Both the position numbers and the translations under genes were made by a program. A model generated the notes under the pieces. The model ran no database searches. It was not told where the DNA came from and saw only the letters and a program-made list of their open reading frames with translations. Below, one piece after another: positions 8,331-17,332 of a stretch of 64,000 nucleotides of DNA. Source of the stretch: Neorhizobium alkalisoli (GTDB lineage: Bacteria; Pseudomonadota; Alphaproteobacteria; Rhizobiales; Rhizobiaceae); NCBI RefSeq assembly GCF_002968635.1, contig NZ_PVBN01000006.1, positions 62,001-126,000 on the forward strand, given 5' to 3'. Positions within the stretch are counted from its first letter, which is position 1; each line of letters starts with the position of its first letter.

Positions 8331-10072
8331 CTCCGCTTCTTTCCGTCTCGAATTTACGCGTCAGCTTTGGTCGAAACCCCTTGGAAAACGAGGTCGTTCG
8401 GGGCGTGAGCTTCGACCTGGCCGCTGGAGAAACTTTGGCGATCGTGGGCGAAAGCGGATCCGGCAAATCGGTCACCGCGCTCTCAATCAATCGCCTGGTC
8501 GATTTCGGCGGCGGCAAGATCATCAGCGGCACCATCAATCTCGCCCGAACCGGGAACAGCATTCTCGACCTCGCCCAGGCTAGCGAGCCCGTACTGGAAA
8601 AAATCCGCGGCTCCGAGATCGGCATGATCTTTCAGGAGCCGATGACCTCGCTCAATCCGGTGCTCACGATCGGCACGCAAATTGAGGAATCCTTCCGGCT
8701 CCATCGCGGCCTGACCGGCAAGCAGGCGACCGCAGCGGCAAAGGACGCGCTTGACCGGGTGCGCATCCCCGATGCCGCGCGCAGGCTCAAATATACGCCG
8801 AACCAACTCTCGGGCGGCATGCTTCAGCGGGTGATGATCGCGACGGCACTTGCCTGCAATCCGCGTCTGCTGATCGCCGACGAGCCGACCACCGCGCTCG
8901 ACGTTACCGTTCAGGCGCAGATCATGGCGCTGCTCGCAGAATTGAAACGCGAAACCGGCATGGCGATGATCTTCATCACCCACGATATCGGGCTCGTCGC
9001 GGGCATAGCGGACAAGGTGATGGTGATGCAGGCCGGCGAAGCGGTCGAACAGGGTGCGCTGGGCGATGTTCTCGACCGGCCGCAGCACCCCTATACCCGG
9101 CACCTGCTCAGCGCCGTGCCGCATTTCGAATCCGGTCGTGCTGCGCGCTCGGATTACGCTCGCGGCCAGTCGGAAATGACAAGCCCGGCTCTCAGGGTGG
9201 ATGGCCTGACCGTTCGTTTCAAGGTGGCCGGAGGCGTGTTCCGCCGCTCGCCCGGCTCCGTCCATGCCGTGGAAAATATCGACTTCGATCTGATGCCGCG
9301 CGAAACGCTGGCGATCGTCGGTGAAAGCGGTTCGGGCAAGTCCACCACGGCGCGCGCCATCCTCGGTCTCGTCCATCCGACCAGCGGCGGCTTCTCGACA
9401 CATACAGGCAGGATTGCCGAGGCGACCGATCCGAGCGTCCAGATGGTGTTCCAGAACCCCTACGCCTCGCTCAATCCCCGGCTTCGCATCGACAGCATAC
9501 TCGCCGAACCGGTAATCGCGGCCGGTGGGCGGGTAAACGGGGAGACACGCGCCAAAATGGCCGCGTTGCTGAAGCGCGTCGGCCTGCCGGAAAACTGCCT
9601 TGAACGCTACCCCCACCAGTTCTCGGGCGGCCAGCGGCAACGCCTCTGCATCGCACGCGCGCTCGTGCTCAATCCATCCATTGTCGTTCTTGACGAAGCG
9701 GTCTCCGCGCTCGATGTTTCCGTGCAGGCAAAGGTACTGGAACTGCTCGTGGACCTGCAGCGAGAATACGGGCTCGCCTATCTCTTCGTGTCGCATGACA
9801 TGGCGGTGGTCGAGCGGATCGCCCATCGCATCGCGGTTCTTTATGCCGGTGAGATCGTCGAGATCGGCGATGCCGCTTCGGTGCTTTCCAATCCGCAGCA
9901 CTCCTATACAAAGCGACTCATCTCCGCTGTGCCGAGCATCGATCGCCGCAACCAGCATTTCGAACTCGACACGCGCCAGGTGCCGTCGCTCGTCCGGCCG
10001 CCGGGTTTCGAGCCCCCGGTGGCGCAATGGCGTAGCTTCGGGCCGGATCACCGCGCGCGGGCGGAAGTTTGA
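8327..10072 (+). CDS. Double ABC ATPase, DppD-DppF fusion
   Basis: A 581-residue protein with two complete nucleotide-binding domains. The first has Walker A GESGSGKS, signature LSGGMLQRV and Walker B LLIADEPTTALD. The second, from about residue 285, has Walker A GESGSGKST, signature FSGGQRQRL and Walker B VVLDEAVSALD. Each is followed by the oligopeptide-type HPYTRHL or HSYTKRL tail. Fused pairs are known in Yej- and Gsi-type importers. It energises the two permeases just upstream and ends 9 bases before the serine hydrolase. The Walker B of the second half reads DEAVSALD instead of DEPxSALD, a change also common in DppF-type domains. Confidence 0.93.
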   Translation: MTPLLSVSNLRVSFGRNPLENEVVRGVSFDLAAGETLAIVGESGSGKSVTALSINRLVDFGGGKIISGTINLARTGNSILDLAQASEPVLEKIRGSEIGMIFQEPMTSLNPVLTIGTQIEESFRLHRGLTGKQATAAAKDALDRVRIPDAARRLKYTPNQLSGGMLQRVMIATALACNPRLLIADEPTTALDVTVQAQIMALLAELKRETGMAMIFITHDIGLVAGIADKVMVMQAGEAVEQGALGDVLDRPQHPYTRHLLSAVPHFESGRAARSDYARGQSEMTSPALRVDGLTVRFKVAGGVFRRSPGSVHAVENIDFDLMPRETLAIVGESGSGKSTTARAILGLVHPTSGGFSTHTGRIAEATDPSVQMVFQNPYASLNPRLRIDSILAEPVIAAGGRVNGETRAKMAALLKRVGLPENCLERYPHQFSGGQRQRLCIARALVLNPSIVVLDEAVSALDVSVQAKVLELLVDLQREYGLAYLFVSHDMAVVERIAHRIAVLYAGEIVEIGDAASVLSNPQHSYTKRLISAVPSIDRRNQHFELDTRQVPSLVRPPGFEPPVAQWRSFGPDHRARAEV

Positions 10073-10081
10073 GGTGGAACC

Positions 10082-11107
10082 ATGGACGAGCAACTAGCTG
10101 CCGATGCCGAACTGATGGACACGTTCGATCGTGCCTTCGCACCCCTCGAAGGGGCGGTTGCGGATGGTCGCATACCGGGTGGTGTATTCGGCCTCGTCGA
10201 CCTGAGCCATGGCCGCGCGACACGCGCCACAGGCTCGGCGCAGATCGTTCCGACAATCCGTCCCATGACGCTCGAAACCTGGTTCGATCTGGCATCGCTG
10301 ACCAAGGTCATATTCACCACGCCGCGCATTCTTGAGCTCGCCGAGCAGGGCACGATCGATCTCGACGCGCCGCTGACCACGGTGCTGCCGGACCTGCGCC
10401 AGTACAATGCAGACGCCTGGGAACGGAAGGTGACGTTCCGTCAATGCCTCGGTCACCAGACGCCCTTTCCGGCGGTGGAAGCGATCTATACCTATGGCAG
10501 CGATCCGGAGCTCTTGCGCGCCTTTGTCCTGCAGCGCGAGTGGCGCCACGGCCCGCCCGTCTATTCCGACATCAACTTCATTCTGCTTGGGTTGGCGTTG
10601 GAGCGCCTGACCGGCAAACCTATCCGGGACCTCGATCCCGGCCAGGGTTTTGCGTTTTCTGCCGACCCCCACCAATCGGCGGCGACGGAAAACTGCACCT
10701 GGCGGCAGCGCGTACTCTCCGGCGAGGTGCATGACGAAAACTGCGCCGCTCTCCAGGGCTCCGGTCACGCGGGCCTGTTCGGTACAGTGAATTCCGTTCT
10801 CGATTTCGCCGAAGGTTTGCTGAACGGCACCGGTGTCTCGAAGCACGCGATTGCGCTGATGCGCACGCCGCTCTCGGACAAGCGGACGCACGGCTGGGAG
10901 CATCCCTATCAAAACTGGTCGGGCGGCCACGCATGCAGCCCCGGCACCATTGGGCATACCGGCTTCACCGGTACCGGACTCTGGATCGACTTCCACCGGT
11001 GCTGCGCCTGGACATTGCTCACCAACCGCGTCCATCCGACCCGCCATTTCGACAGCGGCATCGTTCAGTTGCGACAGACTGTGGGCGATCTTATCAATCA
11101 ATCCTGA
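10082..11107 (+). CDS. Serine hydrolase, class C beta-lactamase fold, no signal peptide
   Basis: A 341-residue penicillin-binding/beta-lactamase-fold hydrolase. The active-site motifs are SLTK (Ser72-Lys75), YSD (from Tyr161, in the YxN position) and HTG near the C-terminus in place of KTG. No signal peptide or membrane span is seen, so it is probably cytoplasmic, unlike true PBPs. A GAGGTGGAA ribosome-binding site sets the ATG at 10082. In E. coli the PBP-fold gene yfeW lies beside murQP, a parallel for this linkage. It may cut peptide or amide bonds of imported muropeptides before AnmK; this is inference, and esterase or D-amino-acid peptidase activity is also possible. Confidence 0.8.
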   Translation: MDEQLAADAELMDTFDRAFAPLEGAVADGRIPGGVFGLVDLSHGRATRATGSAQIVPTIRPMTLETWFDLASLTKVIFTTPRILELAEQGTIDLDAPLTTVLPDLRQYNADAWERKVTFRQCLGHQTPFPAVEAIYTYGSDPELLRAFVLQREWRHGPPVYSDINFILLGLALERLTGKPIRDLDPGQGFAFSADPHQSAATENCTWRQRVLSGEVHDENCAALQGSGHAGLFGTVNSVLDFAEGLLNGTGVSKHAIALMRTPLSDKRTHGWEHPYQNWSGGHACSPGTIGHTGFTGTGLWIDFHRCCAWTLLTNRVHPTRHFDSGIVQLRQTVGDLINQS

Positions 11108-11118
11108 GGATCTCGATC

Positions 11119-12234
11119 ATGGAGCCTATCTGGGCCGTCGGCCTGATGACCGGAACCGTCCTGGACGGCAATATCGACGTGGCGCTCCTGAAGACGGACG
11201 GCGAAACGATCGACACCTTCGGCGCCTATACGCTCGCCCCCTACCCTCCGGAAATCCGCGCTCTGCTTGAAGAGACGCTCCGGCAGGCGCGCGCCTGGAA
11301 CTTCGAGGGGCCGGAGCCGGCGATCTTCCGGGAGGCGGAGGACGCCCTGACGCGTGCCCAATCGAAGGCGGTAAAAGACCTCGTCGAAAGCACCGGCCTT
11401 GGCATGGCAGATATCGGCATCGTGGGCTTTCACGGACAGACGGTGCTGCACCGCGCGCCGACGAGCACGCGACTGGGCGATACACGCCAGCTCGGCGATG
11501 GAGAACTCATGGCTTCCATCCTCGGCACCAAGGTCGCTTACGACTTCCGCTCTGCCGACGTTCGCGCCGGAGGCCAGGGCGCGCCCCTTGCCGCCGCATA
11601 TCACGCTGCCCTGCTGCGCAGCGTGGACACAAGCGGCGAGACGGCCGTGCTCAATCTTGGCGGCGTCGCAAACATCACCTGGTGGGACGGCAGCGACACC
11701 GTCATCGCCTTCGACACCGGTCCGGCAAACGCCCCGCTCAACGATTTCATCAAGGCACGGGGCCTGGGCGAGATGGATCGCGACGGCGCGCTGGGTGCGG
11801 CCGGCAAGGTCGACGAGGAACGCCTCGCCCATCTCCTGCAACATCCCTACCTGACAGCCGCTTATCCGAAGTCTCTCGATCGGTTCGACTTTACCGCCGC
11901 CATGGCCGATGGTCTCGACCCGACCGATGGCGCAGCAACCCTGTCGGCCTTTACGGCGTCCGCCGTCGGCAAGGCTCTCGATCTTTTACCCCGCCGGCCG
12001 AAACGGCTGATCGTCAGCGGCGGCGGACGCCACAATCCGACGATCATGAGCATGATTGAGAGCAGAGCGGGTGTTGTTGCCGCCTCTGCAGATCAGTTCG
12101 GCTGGCGCGGCGATGCGGTGGAGGCGGAATGCTTCGCCTTCCTCGCCGTTCGCGTCCTGCGCGGCCTGCCGATCAGCTTCCCGACCACGACGGGCGCACC
12201 TCGCCCCTTGCCAGGCGGCAGACTGGCCGGATAA
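11119..12234 (+). CDS. anmK: Anhydro-N-acetylmuramic acid kinase AnmK
   Basis: A 371-residue kinase that opens the 1,6-anhydro ring of anhydroMurNAc and phosphorylates it to MurNAc-6-phosphate, the substrate of MurQ. Typical blocks are [39 protein letters not shown] and [12 protein letters not shown]. The ATG at 11119 gives the usual family start. Two conserved motifs are altered: the N-terminal MSGTSxDG reads MTGTVLDG, and FDTGPGN reads FDTGPAN. It lies 11 bases after the serine hydrolase in the same transcription unit. The assignment is strong from overall pattern and context; the motif changes suggest a diverged subfamily. Confidence 0.9.
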   Translation: MEPIWAVGLMTGTVLDGNIDVALLKTDGETIDTFGAYTLAPYPPEIRALLEETLRQARAWNFEGPEPAIFREAEDALTRAQSKAVKDLVESTGLGMADIGIVGFHGQTVLHRAPTSTRLGDTRQLGDGELMASILGTKVAYDFRSADVRAGGQGAPLAAAYHAALLRSVDTSGETAVLNLGGVANITWWDGSDTVIAFDTGPANAPLNDFIKARGLGEMDRDGALGAAGKVDEERLAHLLQHPYLTAAYPKSLDRFDFTAAMADGLDPTDGAATLSAFTASAVGKALDLLPRRPKRLIVSGGGRHNPTIMSMIESRAGVVAASADQFGWRGDAVEAECFAFLAVRVLRGLPISFPTTTGAPRPLPGGRLAG

Positions 12235-12275
12235 GCCACCCTCGATACAGTCCTGAGTCGGAGCGCTCGAACATC

Positions 12276-13196
12276 ATGAACAAAAGAGTGGCTTCCACTT
12301 TGAGCGGCAACGCGGTGCTTCTCGGCGTGCTGCTGATGCTGCTCGGCGACTTCATGTTCTCGCTGAACGACGCCATGGGCAAATGGCTGGTTGCGAGCTT
12401 TTCCGTCGGCCAGGTTCTGGTCATCCGCTCGCTCGGCGCTTTCTTGGTCCTCGGCCCGATGATCGCCCGCCAACCCATTGCAGTTCTCTACAATGTGGAA
12501 CGGCCGGGACTGCAGATATTGCGGGTTGTCTTCGCCACCGGCGACCTCGCGCTTTTCTACGCCGCCGTGGTCTACCTCCCGCTCGCCGACGTCATGACGT
12601 TCTACATGGCCGGCCCCATCTACGTTGCCGCTCTTTCTCATTTTCTGCTGGGAGAGCGGATCGGATGGCGGCGCTGGCTCGCGGTGCTCGTCGGTTTCGC
12701 GGGCGTGGTGATCGCGCTGCGCCCGTCCTCCGAGATGCTGACATGGCCCTCGGTCTTCGGCCTGATCGGCAGCTTCTCCTTCGCCCTGACGCTGGTGCTG
12801 AACCGCAGGCTCCGCGGCACTTCCGACGCGACCTTGGTGACCTGGCAGACGGTGGCTGGTCTCATCGCCGGGATTTTCCTCAGCGTCGGCAACTGGAGCC
12901 CGTTCAACGTGGGCGAACTCCTGGCGCTGCTCTTGCTGGGCATTGTAGCCTGCATCGCGCACCTGCTCATTACCCGCTCGCTGAAGCTTGCCCCCGCCTC
13001 GGTACTTGCACCGCTGCAATATACGCTGCTGCTATGGGCCGTCATCCTCGGCTGGCTATTCTTCGGCGATCTGCCGGACACTCAGACCTGGATAGGTGCA
13101 GGCATCATCGTTTTTGCCGGCCTGTTCATCTTCCATCGCGGCAACGTCAAACAGGATACCGAAGCTGTCGTTCCGACGGATTCGAGCCACGGCTAG
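12276..13196 (+). CDS. DMT-superfamily permease (EamA type)
   Basis: A 306-residue inner-membrane protein with about ten spans arranged as two EamA repeats. The ATG at 12276 gives MNKRVASTLSGNAVLLG. The first repeat contains FMFSLNDAMGKWLV and ADVMTFYMAGPIYVAALS; the second ends with LQYTLLLWAVILGWLFFGDLPD. EamA proteins move small metabolites, often outward. It follows anmK by 41 bases on the same strand and could export a by-product such as D-lactate or an amino acid, but nothing in the sequence fixes the substrate. It converges with the osmoprotectant operon 26 bases away. Confidence 0.85.
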   Translation: MNKRVASTLSGNAVLLGVLLMLLGDFMFSLNDAMGKWLVASFSVGQVLVIRSLGAFLVLGPMIARQPIAVLYNVERPGLQILRVVFATGDLALFYAAVVYLPLADVMTFYMAGPIYVAALSHFLLGERIGWRRWLAVLVGFAGVVIALRPSSEMLTWPSVFGLIGSFSFALTLVLNRRLRGTSDATLVTWQTVAGLIAGIFLSVGNWSPFNVGELLALLLLGIVACIAHLLITRSLKLAPASVLAPLQYTLLLWAVILGWLFFGDLPDTQTWIGAGIIVFAGLFIFHRGNVKQDTEAVVPTDSSHG

Positions 13197-13222
13197 GTTT
13201 GGCGATTACGGCATACTCGAAA

Positions 13223-13966
13223 TCATCGAGCGCCGGCGCGGCGCGCCAGCAGGCCTTCCACGGCCGATAGTCCGTCATAGATCAGGACGGCCAAAGCTCC
13301 GACGATCAGGCCGCCCTGCAGTATGAAGGCCAGGTTGTTCGACTGCAGTCCGGCGATGATCACCTCGCCTAGCGTTTTTGCCGCAACCGTCGAGCCGATC
13401 GTCGCGGTCGAAAGGCTGATGACGACCGACAGCCGAATGCCACCGACGATAATCGCCAGCGACAGCGGCAGTTCGATCTGCATCAACCGCTGGAAACCCG
13501 TCATGCCGGCGCCGCGTGCCGCCTCTATGACCGACTGGGGCAGATTGGTGAGCGCGGTAAGGGTGTTCTCGAAGATCGGCAGGAGGCCATAAAGGAACAG
13601 TGCGATCAGGGTCGGCTTTTCGCCGAAGCCCACCGCCGGCACAGCCAGAGCCAGGACCGCAACCGGCGGAAACGTCTGACCGATATTCACGAGACTCCGA
13701 GACAGCGGCAGGAACTCGCTCCCGAACGGTCGGGTGACGAGTATCGCCAGAAGCACTGCGATGATCGTCGCCATCAGCGTGGCGAAAAATACGGTCTTCA
13801 GGTGCAAGAGCGTCAGGCTGAGCAGACTGCCCTGGTTGTAGATGGCCGGCGCGTTCGGCTGCACCAGAGACCTGAATAACGGCTCGAAACTCTCCGGAAA
13901 GAGCAGAAAGGCGATCAGCAGGAGAAGCAGCAGTGCCCGCAATGCAGTCGGCAACCAGACCTTCAT
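13223..13966 (-). CDS. Osmoprotectant ABC transporter permease (YehW/OpuBB type)
   Basis: A 247-residue permease with an N-terminal span and a BPD_transp_1 domain. The motifs NIGQTFPPVAVLALAVPAVG, YGLLPIFENTLTAL and the coupling loop EAARGAGMTGFQRLMQIELP are typical of the glycine betaine/choline (OpuBB/ProW-like) family. It is the last gene of a minus-strand operon in the order binding protein, permease, ATPase, permease, matching E. coli osmF-yehYXW. Its start overlaps the ATPase stop by four bases. Confidence 0.88.
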   Translation of the reverse strand: MKVWLPTALRALLLLLLIAFLLFPESFEPLFRSLVQPNAPAIYNQGSLLSLTLLHLKTVFFATLMATIIAVLLAILVTRPFGSEFLPLSRSLVNIGQTFPPVAVLALAVPAVGFGEKPTLIALFLYGLLPIFENTLTALTNLPQSVIEAARGAGMTGFQRLMQIELPLSLAIIVGGIRLSVVISLSTATIGSTVAAKTLGEVIIAGLQSNNLAFILQGGLIVGALAVLIYDGLSAVEGLLARRAGAR

Positions 13967-14901
13967 AGAGGCCTCGCTGCCCGCTTGAGAAGAGCGTCCA
14001 GGGTGACACGCCCCATCGGCGTTCCGGTGACCGAAACGACGGGCAATGCCCTTCTTCCGCTCCAGAGGAGATCGGCGAGTGCCTCCTGCTGCGTCCTGTC
14101 TTCCCGAATTGGCTCGCCGGAGGCCTCACCCGGCTCCGCGGCCGTTCCTGCCGTTGATATCGAAAGCAGACGGAATGGCCGCTCCGCATCGCCGATCAGG
14201 GTTTCTACGAAAGATGTCGCCGGCATCTGCACAAGCTCGGCCGGTGGTCCGTATTGAACAACCTTGCCCTGATCCATCACGGCGATCTTGTTGGCGAGAT
14301 GGAAAGCCTCGTTCATGTCGTGGGTCACGAGCACGATCGTCGTGCCGAAATGCTTCTGGATCGCAAGCAGATCCTCCTGCGCCTTGGCACGGATGATCGG
14401 ATCGAGGGCGCCGAAGGGTTCGTCCATGAGGAGCACATTGGGTTCCGCCGCCAAGGCGCGCGCCACTCCCACCCGCTGCTGCTGCCCGCCGGAGAGCTCA
14501 TGCGGGTAACGCGGCCCGTAGACTTCCGGCTCAAGCTGGAAGAGCGTCAGCAGTTCCGCGACCTTGAGGTCGATCCGTCGTCTTTCCCAGCCCAGCAGAC
14601 TTGGCACGGTCGCAATGTTCTGCGCCACCGTGCGATGCGGAAACAGCCCGTGGCCCTGAATGGCGTAACCGATCCGCCTGCGAAGTTCGTAACCTGCGAT
14701 CGACCGGTTGTCTTCGCCATCCAGCCTGATCGCTCCCGAACTCGCTTCCACCAGCCGATTGATCATTCGCAGCAGCGTGGTCTTGCCGGAACCGGACGTA
14801 CCGACGACGACAGTAATCGTGCGCGGTTCGATCACCATGGAGACGTTATCGACGACGGCTACGCCGTCATACTGTTTGGTAATGGCGTCGATCTCGATCA
14901 T
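13963..14901 (-). CDS. Osmoprotectant ABC transporter ATPase (YehX/OpuBA type)
   Basis: A 312-residue ATPase. It has Walker A VVGTSGSGKTT, signature ELSGGQQQR and Walker B VLLMDEPFGALDP, followed by a VTHDMNEAF switch-histidine region. The C-terminus (about residues 240-312) looks like a single degenerate CBS-type segment, where ProV and OpuA have a full regulatory CBS pair. It overlaps both neighbouring permease genes by four bases, so translation is coupled. Import of betaine-like solutes is a family-based inference. Confidence 0.9.
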   Translation of the reverse strand: MIEIDAITKQYDGVAVVDNVSMVIEPRTITVVVGTSGSGKTTLLRMINRLVEASSGAIRLDGEDNRSIAGYELRRRIGYAIQGHGLFPHRTVAQNIATVPSLLGWERRRIDLKVAELLTLFQLEPEVYGPRYPHELSGGQQQRVGVARALAAEPNVLLMDEPFGALDPIIRAKAQEDLLAIQKHFGTTIVLVTHDMNEAFHLANKIAVMDQGKVVQYGPPAELVQMPATSFVETLIGDAERPFRLLSISTAGTAAEPGEASGEPIREDRTQQEALADLLWSGRRALPVVSVTGTPMGRVTLDALLKRAARPL

Positions 14902-16121
14902 GCCGACCTCGCTCCGTTTACGGCTCGGGAATTAAGCTCGATAAGTGCATCCAGTATTACGGCGGCTGCAAAGGAGAGTGCCACGGTCGGCACGGCGCCA
15001 AGCAACACGAGATCCATCGCCGTCTGACCGATGCCCTGAAAAACGAAAACGCCAAAACCTCCGCCGCCGATCAGGGCCGCGATCGTTGCAAGGCCGATAT
15101 TCTGAACGAGCACGATACGGATGCCGGTAAGGATCACCGGCAGCGCAAGCGGAAACTCGATCTTCAAGAGCCGCTGCCGATTTGTCATGCCGATCCCGCG
15201 GGCTGCATCGACCGCGTCTTTCGGAACGCCGGAAAGTCCGATGACGGTGTTGGCGACCACCGGCAGCAGCGAATAGAGGAAGAGCGCGACAAATGCAGGT
15301 GCCGCCCCGATGCCGCGAATGCCGAGCGCCGCCGCACCGGGAACCGTCACGGCGATCCAGCCGAGCGGCGCGATGAGAATACCGAAAAGCGCGATGGACG
15401 GGATCGTCTGTATGAGATTCAGCGTGTTCAGAACGCTTGCCCGCAAGGGCTCGACCCGGTGACAGAGGATGCCCAGCGGCAGGCCGATCGCCACGGCGGC
15501 CACCAGTGACCCGAGCGCGAGCGTGACGTGTTTGCCCGCTTCGACCCAAAAGACATCGGCCCTGCCTGCATATTCCTTCATCATCGAAAGTCCGTCCCAG
15601 CTTCCCGAAACCAGGAGGCCCCCGACACCCGCGGCCGCCAGTATCAGAAACAGCACCCGCATCCACGGCGGCGGCTTCAGCCGCGTGATCGCATCGGCGG
15701 CCAGAAGCGCGAAGGCGAGAAGGAGAATCCAGAAACCTGAAGCCGGGGACACGCGCGCGTAAGTATTGCCCGGCGGCGTGAGGAAGTGCCCCGCCAACCC
15801 CATGGCAAGAGCAAGCGCCAGCAGCGTTGCCGCCGCCGCGAGGAGCTTGATCCAGGCGGCTGTGCGCAGCAGTGCCGCGACCGCGGCCACAAACAATAGC
15901 GCCATCAGGGCCCATGCGGCCCAGGACGGCAGCGCATCCAGTATCGGTTTCGCCTGCCCCTGCACGATGCGGTTCGGCTTCGATACGGCGAAGGAAGCCC
16001 CAAGCCCTCCATAAGCCGCAAGAAGAGCAATGACGATGCCGAGTTTATCGAGCCGAATTCTCAAACCGCCCCTGCCCCCTACCCGATCAAAAAGCCGGAC
16101 ACTTGGAAGCGTCCGGCCCAT
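14898..16121 (-). CDS. Osmoprotectant ABC transporter permease, long form (YehY type)
   Basis: A 407-residue permease. The N-terminal half has several extra hydrophobic spans, and the C-terminal half is the OpuBB-type domain with NLIQTIPSIALFGILIAPLG and VDAARGIGMTNRQRLLKIEFP. The long N-terminal extension is typical of YehY rather than OpuBB. The annotated ATG lies 25 bases after the binding-protein stop, but the first 20 or so residues (VRLFDRVGGRGG) are not family-like, so the start is uncertain. With the shorter permease it would form a heterodimeric channel. Confidence 0.87.
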   Translation of the reverse strand: MGRTLPSVRLFDRVGGRGGLRIRLDKLGIVIALLAAYGGLGASFAVSKPNRIVQGQAKPILDALPSWAAWALMALLFVAAVAALLRTAAWIKLLAAAATLLALALAMGLAGHFLTPPGNTYARVSPASGFWILLLAFALLAADAITRLKPPPWMRVLFLILAAAGVGGLLVSGSWDGLSMMKEYAGRADVFWVEAGKHVTLALGSLVAAVAIGLPLGILCHRVEPLRASVLNTLNLIQTIPSIALFGILIAPLGWIAVTVPGAAALGIRGIGAAPAFVALFLYSLLPVVANTVIGLSGVPKDAVDAARGIGMTNRQRLLKIEFPLALPVILTGIRIVLVQNIGLATIAALIGGGGFGVFVFQGIGQTAMDLVLLGAVPTVALSFAAAVILDALIELNSRAVNGARSA

Positions 16122-16146
16122 GTCGCATGAAAACCCTTGGAAGGAA

Positions 16147-17058
16147 CTATTTCAAGAAGCCGTTTTTCTTCAGGAAATCCTCGGCAACCGCCTTGGCGGG
16201 TTCGCCGCCCACCTGCACGCGGCCATTGAGGTCCTGCAGCGTAACGAGATCGAGCTTCTCGAAAACCGGCTTCAACAGCGCTTCGATGTTCGGGGCCTTC
16301 TTCAACACCTCCTCGCGGATGATAGGTGCCGGCTGATAGACCGGCTGCACGCCCTTGTCGTCCTCGAGAACAACAAGCCCGGAGGGCGCGATACCGCCAT
16401 CGGTTCCGTAGACCATTGCCGCGTTCGCGCCACTGGTCTGATTGGCGGCCGCCGCGATCGTAGCGGCCGTGTCGCCGCCGGATAGGGTGATGAGCTGGGC
16501 GGGCTGGAGCTTGAAACCATAGGTCGTCTGGAACGAAGGCAGCGCCGCAGCCGAATTCACGAATTCGGACGAGGCTGCCAATACGATCTTGCCGCCACCT
16601 GCGACATACTTGCCGAAATCGGTGAGCGTCTTCAGCTTGTTCGCGTCGGCAACATCCTTGCGGACGGCAATGGCCCATGTGTTGTTTGCCGGCGATGGTG
16701 AGAGCCAGACGATCTTGTTGGCGTCGTAGTCGAGTTTCTTGACCGTTTCGTAAGCTTTTTTCGGATCCTTCCAGGCGGGATCCTCAGCCTTCTCGAAGAA
16801 GAAGGCGCCATTGCCGGTATATTCCGGATAGATATCGATCTCGCCTGCGGCGATCGCCTTGCGGACAACCGGAGTGGCACCCAGCTGGATGCGGTCCGTC
16901 GCCTGGATATTGTTGGCCTTCAACACGGCAAGCACAATATTGCCGAGTACACCACCTTCGGTGTCGATCTTCGAGGAAACCACCACCTGGGCATGAGCCA
17001 TTGTAGCCGAAGCACCCAGTGCAAAAGCGATACCCAGCAACTGCTTTTTCAGGGACAT
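16147..17058 (-). CDS. Osmoprotectant-binding periplasmic protein (OsmF/YehZ type)
   Basis: A 303-residue OpuAC-type binding protein. The signal peptide ends at TMAHA-QVVVSSKIDTEG. The domain has the family features GNIVLAVLKANN, AGEIDIYPEYTGNG (a ligand-pocket aromatic segment) and LVVLEDDKGVQPVYQPAPI. It is the first gene of the minus-strand osmoprotectant operon; the 274-base gap upstream must hold its promoter, though no clear -35/-10 pair stood out. Related E. coli OsmF is induced in stationary phase and osmotic stress and binds betaine weakly, so the natural ligand is open. Confidence 0.9.
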   Translation of the reverse strand: MSLKKQLLGIAFALGASATMAHAQVVVSSKIDTEGGVLGNIVLAVLKANNIQATDRIQLGATPVVRKAIAAGEIDIYPEYTGNGAFFFEKAEDPAWKDPKKAYETVKKLDYDANKIVWLSPSPANNTWAIAVRKDVADANKLKTLTDFGKYVAGGGKIVLAASSEFVNSAAALPSFQTTYGFKLQPAQLITLSGGDTAATIAAAANQTSGANAAMVYGTDGGIAPSGLVVLEDDKGVQPVYQPAPIIREEVLKKAPNIEALLKPVFEKLDLVTLQDLNGRVQVGGEPAKAVAEDFLKKNGFLK

Positions 17059-17246
17059 GACTAAATTTCCTCCGAACAGCGGGCGTCCCCCGCGAAAGTT
17101 AGAGCCGAAATGAGTTAGAGCCTTCCCTATGTAGGGTCAGCTTTGCACTCTACGAGTTCTGAATCCAGGCGGACCGCTAATTTTTTCGGCTTATGTAGCA
17201 AATGTCACTAACGCCCCTCCAGTCGAAGCGGCCTAGGTGGTTGAAA

Positions 17247-17284
17247 GCAAGATCCTGAGCTTCGCTTGAAGCTCAGGATCTTGC
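17247..17284. terminator. Perfect 17-bp hairpin downstream of the SDR gene
   Basis: Arms GCAAGATCCTGAGCTTC and its exact complement with a GCTT loop. It lies about 50 bases beyond the stop of the minus-strand SDR gene and upstream of osmF. Only a short TTTC follows on the minus strand, so this is either a weak intrinsic terminator or another structured or repeat element. Confidence 0.5.
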
Positions 17285-17332
17285 GCAGCCGGTATGATCT
17301 GGACTGTGTGTCGGAGCTTCGGTTTTCGATGC

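Noticed and set aside
8483..10093. A 536-codon open frame antisense to the double ATPase
   Set aside because: The sense frame has two full sets of ATPase motifs; the antisense frame has none.
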